DNA from: Cellulomonas sp. KH9
GTDB taxonomy: Bacteria; Actinomycetota; Actinomycetes; Actinomycetales; Cellulomonadaceae
Reading direction: 5' to 3'
DNA: 64,000 nucleotides
Assembly: GCF_900114185.1 (NCBI RefSeq)
Contig: NZ_FOSE01000001.1
Location: 893,749-957,748 of the forward strand
The notes beneath the pieces were generated by a model. That model ran no database searches. It was not told where the DNA came from and saw nothing but the letters and a program-made list of their open reading frames with translations. Position numbers and translations under genes: made by a program. Below, one piece after another: positions 54,657 to 63,898 of this stretch (position 1 is its first letter; each line of letters starts with the position of its first letter).

Positions 54657-55667
54657 ATGAGCGCTGCTCATGCGACGGGCGACGCCCTCGCGACGACGAC
54701 GCCTCCCGAGGGGGTCGTCGTACCCTCCCCGGAACGACCGGCCCCGCGCCCGCGGCGCGCCGGCAAGGTGAACTGGCGGGTCGCGCTGCGGCGCGACTGG
54801 GTCCTGTACGCGATGGCCCTGGTCCCCGTGCTGTTCCTGCTCGTCTTCCGGTACGTGCCGATGTTCGGCAACATCATCGCCTTCCGCCGATTCCGACCCG
54901 GCGGCAGCATCTTCGGTGACGAGTGGGTCGGTATGCGGTACATCCAGCTGTTCCTCAACGACCCGAACTTCTGGAACGTCTTCGCCAACACCGTCATCCT
55001 CGGCGGGCTCACGCTGCTCTTCTGCTTCCCGCTGCCGATCGTCCTGGCGCTGCTGCTCAACGAGGTCCGCAAGTCGGCCTTCAAGCGCGTGATCCAGTCG
55101 ATCTCGTACCTGCCGCACTTCCTGTCGGTCGTCATCGTCGTCGGCATGGTGATGCAGCTGCTGTCGCTGCAGGGCACCGTGAACCAGGTCATCGAGGCGA
55201 TGGGCGGGGAGGCGATCCCGTTCCTCCAGCGAGCGGAGTGGTTCCGCACGGTCTACGTGGGCTCCGAGGTCTGGCAGACCGTCGGCTGGGGGACGATCCT
55301 CTACCTCGCCGCCCTGACCACGGTCGACGCCTCGCTCTACGAGGCCGCACGCATCGACGGTGCCGGCCGGTTGCGCCAGACGTGGCACGTCACCCTGCCG
55401 GGCATCCGGCCGACGATGATCACGCTGCTCATCCTCAACATCGGCCTGTTCCTCAACGTCGGGTTCGAGAAGGTCCTCCTCCTTTACAACCCGCTGACCT
55501 ACGCCACCGGTGACGTCGTCTCGACGTACCTCTACCGCGTGGGTCTCGTGTCCAACAACTTCAGCTACGCGACGGCGATCGGCCTGTTCCAGGCGATCAT
55601 CGGCCTCGTGATGATCCTCTCCGCGAACTTCGTGTCGCGACGAGTGGTGGGAGCAAGCCTGTGGTGA
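54657..55667 (+). CDS. CUT1 sugar ABC permease, LplB-type (336 aa)
   Basis: Membrane subunit with about six helices after a 45-residue cytoplasmic N-terminus. The ATPase-docking EAA loop is EAARIDGAGRLRQTWHVTLPG (about 235-255). LVFRYVPMFGNIIAFRRF near the first helix is typical of LplB/YtcP-group permeases. ATG with AAGGAG ribosome site. It overlaps the second permease by up to 7 nt, so the pair is coupled. No ATPase gene follows. Confidence 0.93.
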   Translation: MSAAHATGDALATTTPPEGVVVPSPERPAPRPRRAGKVNWRVALRRDWVLYAMALVPVLFLLVFRYVPMFGNIIAFRRFRPGGSIFGDEWVGMRYIQLFLNDPNFWNVFANTVILGGLTLLFCFPLPIVLALLLNEVRKSAFKRVIQSISYLPHFLSVVIVVGMVMQLLSLQGTVNQVIEAMGGEAIPFLQRAEWFRTVYVGSEVWQTVGWGTILYLAALTTVDASLYEAARIDGAGRLRQTWHVTLPGIRPTMITLLILNIGLFLNVGFEKVLLLYNPLTYATGDVVSTYLYRVGLVSNNFSYATAIGLFQAIIGLVMILSANFVSRRVVGASLW

Positions 55668-56596
55668 CCCAGAGCGCCCTGACAGCGGGCCCGGAGGCCG
55701 GGGGTGGCAAGCCCGTCGGCCCGAAGGACTCGAAGGGCTACAAGGCCTTCACCTGGTTCAACGGCACGTTCCTCGTGCTGCTGTGCGGACTCATGCTGTA
55801 CCCGTTCGTCACCGTGCTCGCGCAGTCGTTCAGCAGCGCGGGCGCCGTCAAGGCGGGCCTGGTCAACGTGTGGCCCATCGGCTTCAACCTCGACACGTAC
55901 AAGGTCGTCATCGCGAACGACCTGTTCTGGTCGTCGTACAAGAACACCGTGATCTACACGCTCGTCGGGACCACGATCGCCATGGTGCTCACCACGCTCC
56001 TGGCGTTCGTGCTGGCGAGGAAGCAGCTGCGCGGGCGCAACCTGCTGATCGGCATCGCCGTCTTCACGATGTTCTTCAACGGTGGCCTGATCCCCAACTA
56101 CGTGCTGATCCAGACCCTCGGTCTGAAGAACACGATGTGGGCCGTCGTCCTGCCGGGGGCGATCTCGGTGTTCAACCTGCTGGTCATGAAGTCGTTCTTC
56201 GAGAACATGGCCTCCGAGCTCGAGGAGGCCGCGCAGATCGACGGGCTCGGCTGGTGGGGCATCTTCCGGCGGATCGTGCTGCCGCTGTCGAAGCCGGTCA
56301 TCGCCACGATGATCCTCTTCTACTCGGTGGCGATCTGGAACGACTGGTTCGCCGCGTTCCTCTACCTGGACAAGCAGGAGCTGTTCCCGGTGACGCTGTA
56401 CCTGCGCAACATGATCGCGGGGGCGTCCTCGGCAGCCTCCCAGGGCGCGGCCGCCGCCGGGTCCACCAAGGAGGCGATCTCGGCGAACATCCAGGCGGTG
56501 ACGATGATCCTGACGATCATCCCGATCCTCTGCATCTACCCGTTCGTGCAGCGGTACTTCGTGTCCGGGATCATGCTCGGCTCCGTCAAGGGCTGA
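55661..56596 (+). CDS. CUT1 sugar ABC permease, YtcP-type (311 aa)
   Basis: Second membrane subunit with about six helices and the EAA loop EEAAQIDGLGWWGIFRRIVLPL (about 188-209). N-terminal GYKAFTWFNGTFLVLLCGLM and FTMFFNGGLIPNYVLIQTL are typical of the YtcP branch. Two adjacent GTG codons (55661, 55664) can serve as start; GGGAG lies upstream. It is the last gene of the operon, followed 10 nt later by a perfect terminator. A shared ATPase such as MsiK, encoded elsewhere, must energise the importer. Confidence 0.93.
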   Translation: MVTQSALTAGPEAGGGKPVGPKDSKGYKAFTWFNGTFLVLLCGLMLYPFVTVLAQSFSSAGAVKAGLVNVWPIGFNLDTYKVVIANDLFWSSYKNTVIYTLVGTTIAMVLTTLLAFVLARKQLRGRNLLIGIAVFTMFFNGGLIPNYVLIQTLGLKNTMWAVVLPGAISVFNLLVMKSFFENMASELEEAAQIDGLGWWGIFRRIVLPLSKPVIATMILFYSVAIWNDWFAAFLYLDKQELFPVTLYLRNMIAGASSAASQGAAAAGSTKEAISANIQAVTMILTIIPILCIYPFVQRYFVSGIMLGSVKG

Positions 56597-56606
56597 TCGC
56601 GACCGT

Positions 56607-56638
56607 GGGCCCCGCTCCGGACCACCGGAGCGGGGCCC
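56607..56638. terminator. Terminator hairpin after the sugar ABC operon
   Basis: Perfect 14-bp stem (GGGCCCCGCTCCGG and complement) with an ACCA loop, between the ABC operon and the convergent malic enzyme gene; it can serve both. Confidence 0.85.
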
Positions 56639-56671
56639 GTCCGTGTGCCGGGGCACGCGGGGCCGCTCGCG

Positions 56672-58123
56672 TCAGGTGGTGCGCAGGCGGACCGCGGCGA
56701 TCTCACCGGTCTCGGGGCGGGGGCCGGCATGCCCCTGCTCCGCCTCGGCCGCCTGGCGCACCGCCGCCGCGACGGCCGACGTGGCCTCGGCGTTGAAGAC
56801 GCTGGGGACGATGTACGTGGGGTTCAGCTCGTCCGGGTGCACGACCGACGCCAGCGCGTACGCCGCGGCGAGCAGCATCGACTCCGTGACGGTGCGGGAC
56901 TGCGCGTCGAGCAGCCCGCGGAAGACGCCCGGGAACGCCAGCACGTTGTTGATCTGGTTGGCGAAGTCGGAGCGCCCCGTGCCGACGACGGCCGCGTGGC
57001 GTGCCGCGTCGTCGGGGTCCACCTCCGGGCGCGGGTTGGCCAGTGCGAACACGATGGCGTCGGGGGCCATGCGTGCCACGTCGTCCCCGGTGATGACGTC
57101 GGGTGCCGACAGGCCGATGAAGACGTCGGCGTCGACGACCGCGTCGCGCAGCGTGCCGGTCAGGCCCCGGTGGTTGGTGGCCTCCGCGGTCCACCGCAGC
57201 GACGGGCTCAGCCCGGGCCGGTCGCGGTGCACGACCCCGTCGATGTCGGCGACGACGACGTCCCGCACCCCCGCGGCGAGCAGCAGCCGCAGCACGGCCG
57301 TGCCCGCCGCGCCCGCGCCGGACATGACCACGCGCACGTCACCGATGCGCTTGCCGACCACCTGCAACGCGTTGGTCAGGGCCGCGACCACGACGATCGC
57401 GGTGCCGTGCTGGTCGTCGTGGAAGACGGGGATGTCCAGGCGCTCGCGCAGGCGGCGCTCGATCTCGAAGCACCGCGGGGCGGAGATGTCCTCGAGGTTG
57501 ATGCCGGCGAAGGCGGGGGCGATCGCCACCACCGTCTCCACGATGCGGTCCACGTCGGTCGTGTCGAGGCAGATCGGGAACGCGTCGATGCCGGCGAACC
57601 GCTTGAACAGCACGGCCTTGCCCTCCATCACGGGCAGCGCCGCCAGCGGGCCGATGTCGCCGAGGCCGAGCACCGCGGTGCCGTCGGTGACCACGGCGAT
57701 GGTGTTGCGCTTGATCGTCAGGCGCCGGGCGTCCTCGGGGTGGTCCGCGATCGCGCGGCAGACGCGGGCGACGCCGGGCGTGTACGCCATCGACAGGTCG
57801 TCCCGGTTGCGCAGCGGCACCTTGGACTCGATCGAGAGCTTGCCGCCCAGGTGCATGAGGAACGTGCGGTCGGACACCCGCTGCACGACCACGCCCTCGA
57901 GCTCGTCCAGGGCCTGGACCACGTCCGCGGCGTGGTCGGTGTCGCGGGTGGCGCACGTGACGTCGACGGTCATCGTCTCGTGGAAGGACGCGGTGACGTC
58001 CAGCGCGGTGACGATGCCGCCGGACCGTTCGATCGCGGTGGTGAGGTCCGAGACCGCCGTCGGGCGGGCGCGGACCTCCAGCCGGGCGGTGATGGACGAC
58101 GAGACGGACGGCGCGAGGACCAT
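56672..58123 (-). CDS. ACT-domain malic enzyme (483 aa)
   Basis: Oxidative decarboxylation of malate to pyruvate. An N-terminal ACT-like regulatory domain (about 8-85) precedes the malic domain: [57 protein letters not shown] (metal-binding Glu/Asp), and [13 protein letters not shown]. The Rossmann part has [18 protein letters not shown] and [11 protein letters not shown]. The ATG is 6 nt after CACAAT: leaderless. It probably supplies pyruvate and reducing power during growth on C4 acids or acetate, alongside acs. Confidence 0.94.
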   Translation of the reverse strand: MVLAPSVSSSITARLEVRARPTAVSDLTTAIERSGGIVTALDVTASFHETMTVDVTCATRDTDHAADVVQALDELEGVVVQRVSDRTFLMHLGGKLSIESKVPLRNRDDLSMAYTPGVARVCRAIADHPEDARRLTIKRNTIAVVTDGTAVLGLGDIGPLAALPVMEGKAVLFKRFAGIDAFPICLDTTDVDRIVETVVAIAPAFAGINLEDISAPRCFEIERRLRERLDIPVFHDDQHGTAIVVVAALTNALQVVGKRIGDVRVVMSGAGAAGTAVLRLLLAAGVRDVVVADIDGVVHRDRPGLSPSLRWTAEATNHRGLTGTLRDAVVDADVFIGLSAPDVITGDDVARMAPDAIVFALANPRPEVDPDDAARHAAVVGTGRSDFANQINNVLAFPGVFRGLLDAQSRTVTESMLLAAAYALASVVHPDELNPTYIVPSVFNAEATSAVAAAVRQAAEAEQGHAGPRPETGEIAAVRLRTT

Positions 58124-58191
58124 GCGGACATTGTGGACGTCCGGGTGACCGCAGCGCCTCCGGCCACGCCGACCGACGGGCCCGGTGTGAA

Positions 58192-58223
58192 CCTGGTGCG
58201 GCCCTGGTGCGGCCCTGGTGCGG
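58192..58223. repeat. Triple 11-bp tandem repeat before the Nudix promoter
   Basis: CCTGGTGCGG occurs at 58192, 58203 and 58214, each separated by one C, so the period is 11 bp, about one helical turn. The array ends 4 bp before the TAGCAT box of the Nudix gene. It may be a stacked binding site or slippage product. Confidence 0.7.
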
Positions 58224-58239
58224 TGCGTAGCATCGCCGG

Positions 58240-58719
58240 GTGTCGATCCCGCCCTACGTCCTGTCCCTGCGCGAGCGCGTCGGGAACGACCTGCTCTGGA
58301 TGCCGGGGGTGACCGCTGTCGTGCTGCGGGACGACGGCCCGCGTCCGGCGCTGCTGCTGGTGCGCCGCGCGGACACGGGGGAGTGGACGCCCGTCACGGG
58401 CATCGTCGACCCGGGCGAGGAGCCGGCCGTCGCTGCGCTGCGCGAGGTCCGCGAGGAGGCCGACGTGGAGGCCGTCGCCGAGCGGCTGGCGCAGGTGAGC
58501 GTGGTGGGCCCGGTCGTCTACGCCAACGGTGACCGGTCCCAGTACCTCGACCTGACGTTCCGCTGCCGCTGGGTCTCGGGCGAGCCGTTCCCCGCCGACG
58601 GCGAGAACACCGACGCGCGCTGGTTCGACCTGGACGACCTGCCGCCCATGGCACCGGACATGGCCGCGCGCGTGGCGGCGGCGCTGCCGGCGCGGGGCGA
58701 GGCCGAGTTCACCGCGTGA
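58240..58719 (+). CDS. Nudix hydrolase (159 aa)
   Basis: The Nudix box is GIVDPGEEPAVAALREVREEADV: all key Glu residues are present, and the final Gly of the consensus is Asp. Flanking strands VTAVVLRDDG and QYLDLTFRCRW fit an ADP-ribose/NDP-sugar or MutT-like hydrolase; substrate unknown. GTG 58240 is 6 nt after TAGCAT, leaderless. Its stop overlaps the next GTG by 4 nt, so it is coupled to the Fic-like gene. Confidence 0.88.
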   Translation: MSIPPYVLSLRERVGNDLLWMPGVTAVVLRDDGPRPALLLVRRADTGEWTPVTGIVDPGEEPAVAALREVREEADVEAVAERLAQVSVVGPVVYANGDRSQYLDLTFRCRWVSGEPFPADGENTDARWFDLDDLPPMAPDMAARVAAALPARGEAEFTA

Positions 58720-59579
58720 GCCGTCGGGGGGACGACCCGCTCGCGGGCCTGGTCGACCTGCCCGGCGTGACCGACGCCGTGGCCGCGGCGCGCGCGGCGT
58801 GCGAGGAGCTGCGCTGGCACGAGGCCTTCCGGCGGCGGTGGCGCGAGGTGCGGGCCGAGGCCGGTCTGCGCGCCGCGGCGGCGTCGGCGGCGCTCGACGG
58901 GGCGCCGGTCGGCGTGGCGGCCGTGCGGGCCTGGGACACCGGGACGGCGGCGCCGACGGGCGGTGCGGAGGCGGTCGCAGCGGGTGCGCTGCGGGCGCAG
59001 GGTGTCGTGGACTCGCAGCTGCCCGCGCTGGGGGCCCGCGGTGGCGCCCCGGGTGCGCCGCTGCCGCAGGTGCTCGCGCGGCTGCACGCGGCCGCGGCGG
59101 CGGACCTGCTGCCGGCGGACCTGGTGGGCAGGCCGCGCACCGGGGCCCCGGGGGACCTGCGCGGTCTGGGCGCGGCGCCGCCGCCGGACCTGGCGTCGGC
59201 GCGGACCGCGGCCGTGCTCGCCGACGCCGGTGCCACGCGGGCGCCGGCGCTCGTGGCCGTGGCGGTCGTGCACGGCGAGCTGCTGGCCGTCCGGCCGTTC
59301 GCCGCGGCCAACGGCGTGGTCGCCCGCGCGGCTGCACGGTTGCTGACCGTGCGCGCAGGGCTGGACCCCACGGGGACGGTGCTGCCGGAGGTGGTGTGGC
59401 AGGAGGCACCGCCGGTGTACCTCGCGGGTGCGGCGCGCTACGCGGCGGGCGACCCCGACGCGGTCGCGGCCTGGGTCGTGGCGTACGCCGGGGCCGTGGT
59501 CCGGGGCGCGCAGGTCGCGCGCGGCGTGGCCGACGAGGTCCTGGCGGGGCGCCGGGCGACCGGCCCGTCGGGCGCCTGA
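58716..59579 (+). CDS. Fic-domain-like protein with degenerate active motif (287 aa)
   Basis: Helical protein resembling Fic/DOC AMP-transferases: HGELLAVRPFAAANGVVARAAA aligns with the HxFx(D/E)GNGRxxR motif. The catalytic His appears as Arg, the anion-hole Gly as Ala, and the first Arg is shifted (NGVVAR). Ala-rich N-terminal helices contain WREVRAEAGLRAAAASAALDG, like the region before Fic domains. Canonical AMPylation is therefore unlikely. It is coupled to the Nudix gene and convergent with the HAD gene; a role as inactive Fic relative is an inference. Confidence 0.65.
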   Translation: MSRRGDDPLAGLVDLPGVTDAVAAARAACEELRWHEAFRRRWREVRAEAGLRAAAASAALDGAPVGVAAVRAWDTGTAAPTGGAEAVAAGALRAQGVVDSQLPALGARGGAPGAPLPQVLARLHAAAAADLLPADLVGRPRTGAPGDLRGLGAAPPPDLASARTAAVLADAGATRAPALVAVAVVHGELLAVRPFAAANGVVARAAARLLTVRAGLDPTGTVLPEVVWQEAPPVYLAGAARYAAGDPDAVAAWVVAYAGAVVRGAQVARGVADEVLAGRRATGPSGA

Positions 59580-59823
59580 GCGACGTCCGGGGCAGGCGGT
59601 CCGTCGACGAGGGTGAGGACCGCGGGAGTGATCATGCGTGCAACCTCTCGGTCGCTCCGGGACCAGCCCGGTCGACCCGCCCTAGGGGGGCGATCCTGCG
59701 CGTGGGTGCTCCCGCGGTCCTTCAGGTGGTGTCCTATACCCGCCCACGGGGCGGCTGCAACCCCCACGGGTGTCCTCCCAGGTCAGCGGCGCTCCCTGGC
59801 CGCATGGTGAGAACCGCGGACCG

Positions 59824-60675
59824 TCACGCGGGACGTCGCCGTCGGCGCCACCACCACACCGCGACGGCCGCCGCGGCGAGCCCCGTGAGCACGGCGCCGG
59901 TGGTCACGCGCACCTGCGTGTCGAGCCGGCGCAGCGGCACCGGGCGACGGAAGGCGAGGACCTCCCAGCCGCGCTCCTCGGCGATGCGGCGCAGCGCGCG
60001 GTCGGGGTTGACGACGTGCGCCCGCCCGACGGCCGCGAGCATGGGGACGTCCGTCACGGAGTCCGAGTACGCGAAGCTGGTGGCCAGGTCGTAGCCGCGG
60101 GTCTCCGCCAGCTCGCGGATCGCGACGGCCTTGTTCTCGCCGTAGGCGTAGAAGTCGATCTCGCCGGTGTACCGGCCGTCGGCCACGGCCATGCGCGTCG
60201 CGACGACGGCGTCCGCACCCAGCATCTCGGCGATCGGCTCGACGACCTCGGCGCCGGATGCCGACACGACCACGACGTCGCGCCCGGCTGCCTGGTGGGC
60301 GCTGATGAGCTCGACCGCCTCCGCGTACACCGTGGGGTCGATGGACTGGTGCAGGGTCTCGCGGACCACCGCCGACACGAGGTCGACGTCCCAGCCCACC
60401 ACGGTGCGCGACAGCTGCGCCCGCAGGCGCTCCGTCGCCGTCTCGTCGGCACCGCCCAGCAGGTACGCGAGCTGGGCGTACGCGGACGCGACGACGGAGC
60501 GGCGCGTCAGCAGCCCTTCGGCGAGGAAGCCGCGGGAGAAGGCCGTCGCCGACGACGTCGCGATGATCGTCTTGTCGAGGTCGAAGAACGCGGCAGGCCG
60601 GGCGTGCCGCGCACGCGGCGGCCCGCTGCGTGGCGGCGCGCCGCGCGACGGGTCGACGGGCTGCTGGTCGGCCAT
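59824..60675 (-). CDS. HAD-IB family phosphatase with C-terminal membrane anchor (283 aa)
   Basis: Phosphoserine-phosphatase-like HAD hydrolase. Motif I AAFFDLDKTIIA (nucleophile Asp), motif II VVVVSASGAEVVEPIA, motif III Lys in GENKAVAI, motif IV FAYSDSVTDVPML. It ends in a hydrophobic segment (about 258-276) and a run of Arg, so it is probably tail-anchored with the catalytic domain in the cytoplasm. Members act on lipid or small-molecule phosphates, for example as acylglycerol-phosphate phosphatases. It is convergent with the Fic-like gene; the 244-bp spacer 59580-59823 holds no clear gene. Confidence 0.9.
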   Translation of the reverse strand: MADQQPVDPSRGAPPRSGPPRARHARPAAFFDLDKTIIATSSATAFSRGFLAEGLLTRRSVVASAYAQLAYLLGGADETATERLRAQLSRTVVGWDVDLVSAVVRETLHQSIDPTVYAEAVELISAHQAAGRDVVVVSASGAEVVEPIAEMLGADAVVATRMAVADGRYTGEIDFYAYGENKAVAIRELAETRGYDLATSFAYSDSVTDVPMLAAVGRAHVVNPDRALRRIAEERGWEVLAFRRPVPLRRLDTQVRVTTGAVLTGLAAAAVAVWWWRRRRRPA

Positions 60676-60754
60676 GACGCTCCGCGGATCGGGGACGAGG
60701 ACCCTGACCTGCGCGAGCGTAGCGGGAGGGACGGACAGGCGCTGGATCGCGCGT

Positions 60755-61315
60755 TCAGCCGGGGGTGTCGCGGTCCGTCCCGCCGGGCAGGCCCGTGCAG
60801 TCGACGGTCACCGGCGGGTGGGTGCGCAGGTAGTCGCGGGCACCGGCGTCGCCGGCGAGCGACCGCCGCAGGGCGGCCCAGTGGTCCCGGCCGAGCAGCA
60901 CCGGGTGCCCGGGCACGCCCCCGAAGGTCGCGCGGCGCAGGTCGCCCGGGCCGACGGGTCCGGCGGCCACCCGGGACACGGCGCGCGCGTCGAGGTCCGG
61001 CAGGTCGACCAGCGTGACGACGACCGCCGTGGCGGGGGAGGCGTCCAGGCCGGACAGCCCCGCGGCGAGCGACGCGCCCATGCCGCACGCCCAGTCGCCG
61101 GCGACGACGACGTCGGCGCCGACCGGCACCAGCGCGCGGGCGTCGTCCGCGGCCGCACCGAGCACGACGCGCACGCCCGCGCACCCGCCGCCGCGCAGCG
61201 CGTCCGCGGCCCGGTGCAGCCACGGCACGCCGTCGGTGACGCACAGCGCCTTGGGTCGGCCCATGCGGGTCCCGGCCCCGGCGGCCAGGACGAGCCCGAG
61301 CAGGTGCTCAGGCAC
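60755..61315 (-). CDS. MobA/MocA-like nucleotidyltransferase (186 aa)
   Basis: NTP-transferase with the N-terminal GLVLAAGAGTRMGRPKAL signature, a mid-chain VTLVDLPDLDARAV metal motif (usually DxP) and GHPVLLGRDHWAAL. This is the pattern of MocA/MobA proteins that attach CMP or GMP to molybdopterin. The GTG overlaps the ABC permease stop by 8 nt, so the gene is the last of the NitT/TauT-type operon. That position suggests either a cofactor role for an enzyme using the imported substrate, or chance. Confidence 0.8.
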   Translation of the reverse strand: MPEHLLGLVLAAGAGTRMGRPKALCVTDGVPWLHRAADALRGGGCAGVRVVLGAAADDARALVPVGADVVVAGDWACGMGASLAAGLSGLDASPATAVVVTLVDLPDLDARAVSRVAAGPVGPGDLRRATFGGVPGHPVLLGRDHWAALRRSLAGDAGARDYLRTHPPVTVDCTGLPGGTDRDTPG

Positions 61316-62159
61316 GCCCCGCCGCCGGTCCGAACCGCGCCAGGACCCACTGCTCCAGCAGCTGCGCGAGCGTGTACAGCACGAGCGACGCCACGGTCAC
61401 CACGACCACCAGCGCCCACACCTTCGTGTTCTGCGCCCGCCCGACGGCTGACACGACGCCGTACCCGATGCCCCCGCCCGTGGCCAGCCACTCGGCGATC
61501 AGGGCACCGGTGATGGCCCCGGGCACCGAGATCCGCACGGCCGCGAACACCGCCGGCAGGGCCGCGGGCAGCTGCACGAGCCGCAGCACCGTGCGCGGCC
61601 CGCCGCCCAGGACCGTGACGACGTCACGCATCTGCGGCGACGCGGAGCGCAGCCCCAGCACGATCGTCACGAGCGCCGGGAACAGCACGACGATGCCGCT
61701 CATCACCGCGACCGAGGCGACGCCCCGCCCCACGAGCAGGACGATCACCGGTGCCAGCGCGATGAGGGGCACGGACCGGAAGAGCATCGCGACGGGCATG
61801 ATCGCGCCCTCGGCGGTGCGCGAGAGCACCATGGCCGCGGCCAGCACGAGCGCAGCGGTCATGCCGGTGACGAAGCCGATGGACGCGTCGGTCAGCGTGC
61901 GACCCAGGAGCGCCAGCACCTCGGTGCGGTGCTCGACGGCGTCGGGGTCGCTCACCAGGTACTCCCACACCTGCGCGGGACCCTTGCCGACGTACGGGGA
62001 CACGTCGAGCACGGCGAGCAGCGCGACCCACGCGACCAGGACGACGACCGTGGTGGCGGTCGCGTCGAGCAGCACGCGGCCCACGCGGCCCCAGGCCGGG
62101 TGCGCGCGAGCCCGGCGGGGCTGCTCGGGCACGACCGGTGCGGTGGCGGGCGCCGTCAC
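61308..62159 (-). CDS. NitT/TauT-family ABC permease, subunit B (283 aa)
   Basis: SsuC/TauC-like permease with about six helices. The EAA-type loop is RSASPQMRDVVTVLGGGPRT, and GALIAEWLATGGGIGYGV is the conserved membrane motif. GTG 62159 overlaps the previous permease stop (GTGA). The presence of two different permeases in one operon implies a heterodimer, which is less common in this family than a homodimer. Substrate class: small organic anions, sulfonates or pyrimidine precursors. Confidence 0.9.
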   Translation of the reverse strand: MTAPATAPVVPEQPRRARAHPAWGRVGRVLLDATATTVVVLVAWVALLAVLDVSPYVGKGPAQVWEYLVSDPDAVEHRTEVLALLGRTLTDASIGFVTGMTAALVLAAAMVLSRTAEGAIMPVAMLFRSVPLIALAPVIVLLVGRGVASVAVMSGIVVLFPALVTIVLGLRSASPQMRDVVTVLGGGPRTVLRLVQLPAALPAVFAAVRISVPGAITGALIAEWLATGGGIGYGVVSAVGRAQNTKVWALVVVVTVASLVLYTLAQLLEQWVLARFGPAAGRA

Positions 62160-63061
62160 GACGCACCCCCCTCGCGTCCGCCGGCCCACGGGGTGACGAG
62201 GCGCGCCAGCAGCGCGAACAGCCCGTACCCCGCGCCGGCGACCAGGCCGCACACGAGCGCGATGCCCCACGCCCGCTCGGCGTTCAGGGACTGCCCGGCG
62301 TTGACGAGTGCCGGGCCGACGCCCCGGTCGACACCGCCGATGTACTCGCCGAGGATCGCGCCGAGCAGCGCGGCGGGCGCGGCGACCTGCAGGGCGCCGA
62401 TGATGCCCGGCAGCGCCGCGACCAGCCGGACGCGGACCAGCTGCTGCCAGCGCCCACCGCCGAAGACGGTGACGACGTCGAGGCTCGCGGGGTCCGCGGA
62501 CCGGAAGCCGAGCACGGCGCCCACGACGGTGGTGAAGAAGACCGACAGCGCGGCGAGCACGACGGCGGTGCCGGACGGCTCACCGGACGGCGGCGGGCCG
62601 ATGACGATGTAGAGGATCGGGGTGATCGCGACGAGCGGCAGGCAGTAGCTGATGACCGCGACCTGCATGATCAGCCGCTCGAGCGCGGGGACGAGGAGCA
62701 CCAGCGAGGCGAGGAGCAGGGCCAGGCCGTTGCCGACCGCGAAGCCCCGCACCGCCTCCTGGAGCGTGACCGACAGGTGCGTCACGTAGAAGCCCACGCC
62801 GTCCGCCGCGAAGCCCTGCAGCACGCCCAGGGGCGTGGGCAGGGTGCTGTCGGCGAGCACGGTGACGGCGCCGAGCCACCAGACCGCGACGATGCCGAGG
62901 ACGCCGGCCGCGCCGGGGGCGGCCCGACGGCCGAGACCCGCGAGCCGCCGCGCACCGCTGGTCGTCGCGGGGGCGGCGGCGGGTGCCGTGCCGCCGGGTG
63001 CGGTGCTGGTCGCCGTGCCGCCCGCCGCGTCGCCGGGCGCGACGTCCGCGGCGGCGCTCAC
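62156..63061 (-). CDS. NitT/TauT-family ABC permease, subunit A (301 aa)
   Basis: Permease with an Ala/Thr/Gly-rich N-terminal tail of about 45 residues, then about six helices. Family motifs: [38 protein letters not shown] (EAA-type loop) and [24 protein letters not shown] 63061 overlaps the ATPase stop by 4 nt. It pairs with the next permease. Confidence 0.9.
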   Translation of the reverse strand: MSAAADVAPGDAAGGTATSTAPGGTAPAAAPATTSGARRLAGLGRRAAPGAAGVLGIVAVWWLGAVTVLADSTLPTPLGVLQGFAADGVGFYVTHLSVTLQEAVRGFAVGNGLALLLASLVLLVPALERLIMQVAVISYCLPLVAITPILYIVIGPPPSGEPSGTAVVLAALSVFFTTVVGAVLGFRSADPASLDVVTVFGGGRWQQLVRVRLVAALPGIIGALQVAAPAALLGAILGEYIGGVDRGVGPALVNAGQSLNAERAWGIALVCGLVAGAGYGLFALLARLVTPWAGGREGGAS

Positions 63062-63891
63062 GCCCCGCCCTCCGGCGCCGCGGCACCGCCGAACAGGAGC
63101 TCGGACGCGTGGTCGTGCAGCGCGTGGAACTCCGGCGTCCGCATCATCTCCGGCGTGCGCGGTCGCGGCAGGTCGACCTGCAGGACCTCCTTGACCCGGC
63201 CGGGTCGCGGGCTCATCACCGCGACCTGGTCGGACAGGAAGATCGCCTCGCCGATGCCGTGGGTGACCATCAGCGTCGTCGCGGGCTTCGCGGTCCAGAT
63301 GCGCAGCAGCTCGAGGTTGAGGCGCTGGCGGGTCATGTCGTCCAGCGCGCCGAACGGCTCGTCGAGCAGCAGCACCGACGGCTGCACCACCAGCGCCCGG
63401 GCGATGGACACGCGCTGCCGCATGCCGCCGGAGAGCTGCGCGGGCTTGGCCTTCTCGAACCCCTCGAGGCCGACGAGCCGCACGAGGTCGGCGACGAGCG
63501 CGTCGTCCACCGGGGTCCGGGCGACCTCGAACGGCAGCCGGATGTTGGCCACCACGCTGCGCCACGGCAGCAGCGCCGAGTCCTGGAACGCGATGCCGAG
63601 CGCGTGCTCCGCGCGCAGCTCCACGGGGGTGCGTCCCTCGACGAGCGCCGAGCCCGTCGTGGGCTCCTCCAGCCCGGCCAGGATCCGCAGGATCGTCGAC
63701 TTGCCGCACCCCGACGGCCCGAGCAGCGACAGGAAGCTGCCCTTGTCGGTGAACAGGGTCGTGTCCTGCAGCGCGGTGACGTGGCGACGGCCGGACGTGA
63801 ACGTCTTGCCCAGGCCGTCGAGGCGCACGCCGGTGCCCAGCGGACCCGCGGGGGTCCGCCGGGCACCGGCGTCGTGCTGCACATCCGTCAC
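63058..63891 (-). CDS. NitT/TauT-family ABC ATPase (277 aa)
   Basis: ATP-binding subunit: Walker [18 protein letters not shown]-loop [14 protein letters not shown], signature [15 protein letters not shown], Walker [15 protein letters not shown]-loop [14 protein letters not shown]. The LPWR segment after the Q-loop is typical of nitrate/sulfonate/taurine importers. The GTG lies 7 nt after the substrate-binding protein stop. All catalytic residues are intact. Confidence 0.94.
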   Translation of the reverse strand: MTDVQHDAGARRTPAGPLGTGVRLDGLGKTFTSGRRHVTALQDTTLFTDKGSFLSLLGPSGCGKSTILRILAGLEEPTTGSALVEGRTPVELRAEHALGIAFQDSALLPWRSVVANIRLPFEVARTPVDDALVADLVRLVGLEGFEKAKPAQLSGGMRQRVSIARALVVQPSVLLLDEPFGALDDMTRQRLNLELLRIWTAKPATTLMVTHGIGEAIFLSDQVAVMSPRPGRVKEVLQVDLPRPRTPEMMRTPEFHALHDHASELLFGGAAAPEGGA

Positions 63892-63898
63892 GGACGTC

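Noticed and set aside
59580..59823. Search for a small gene or riboswitch between the Fic-like and HAD genes
   Set aside because: No ribosome site with a plausible short frame and no recognisable conserved RNA fold; only scattered GC-rich short stems between convergent genes.
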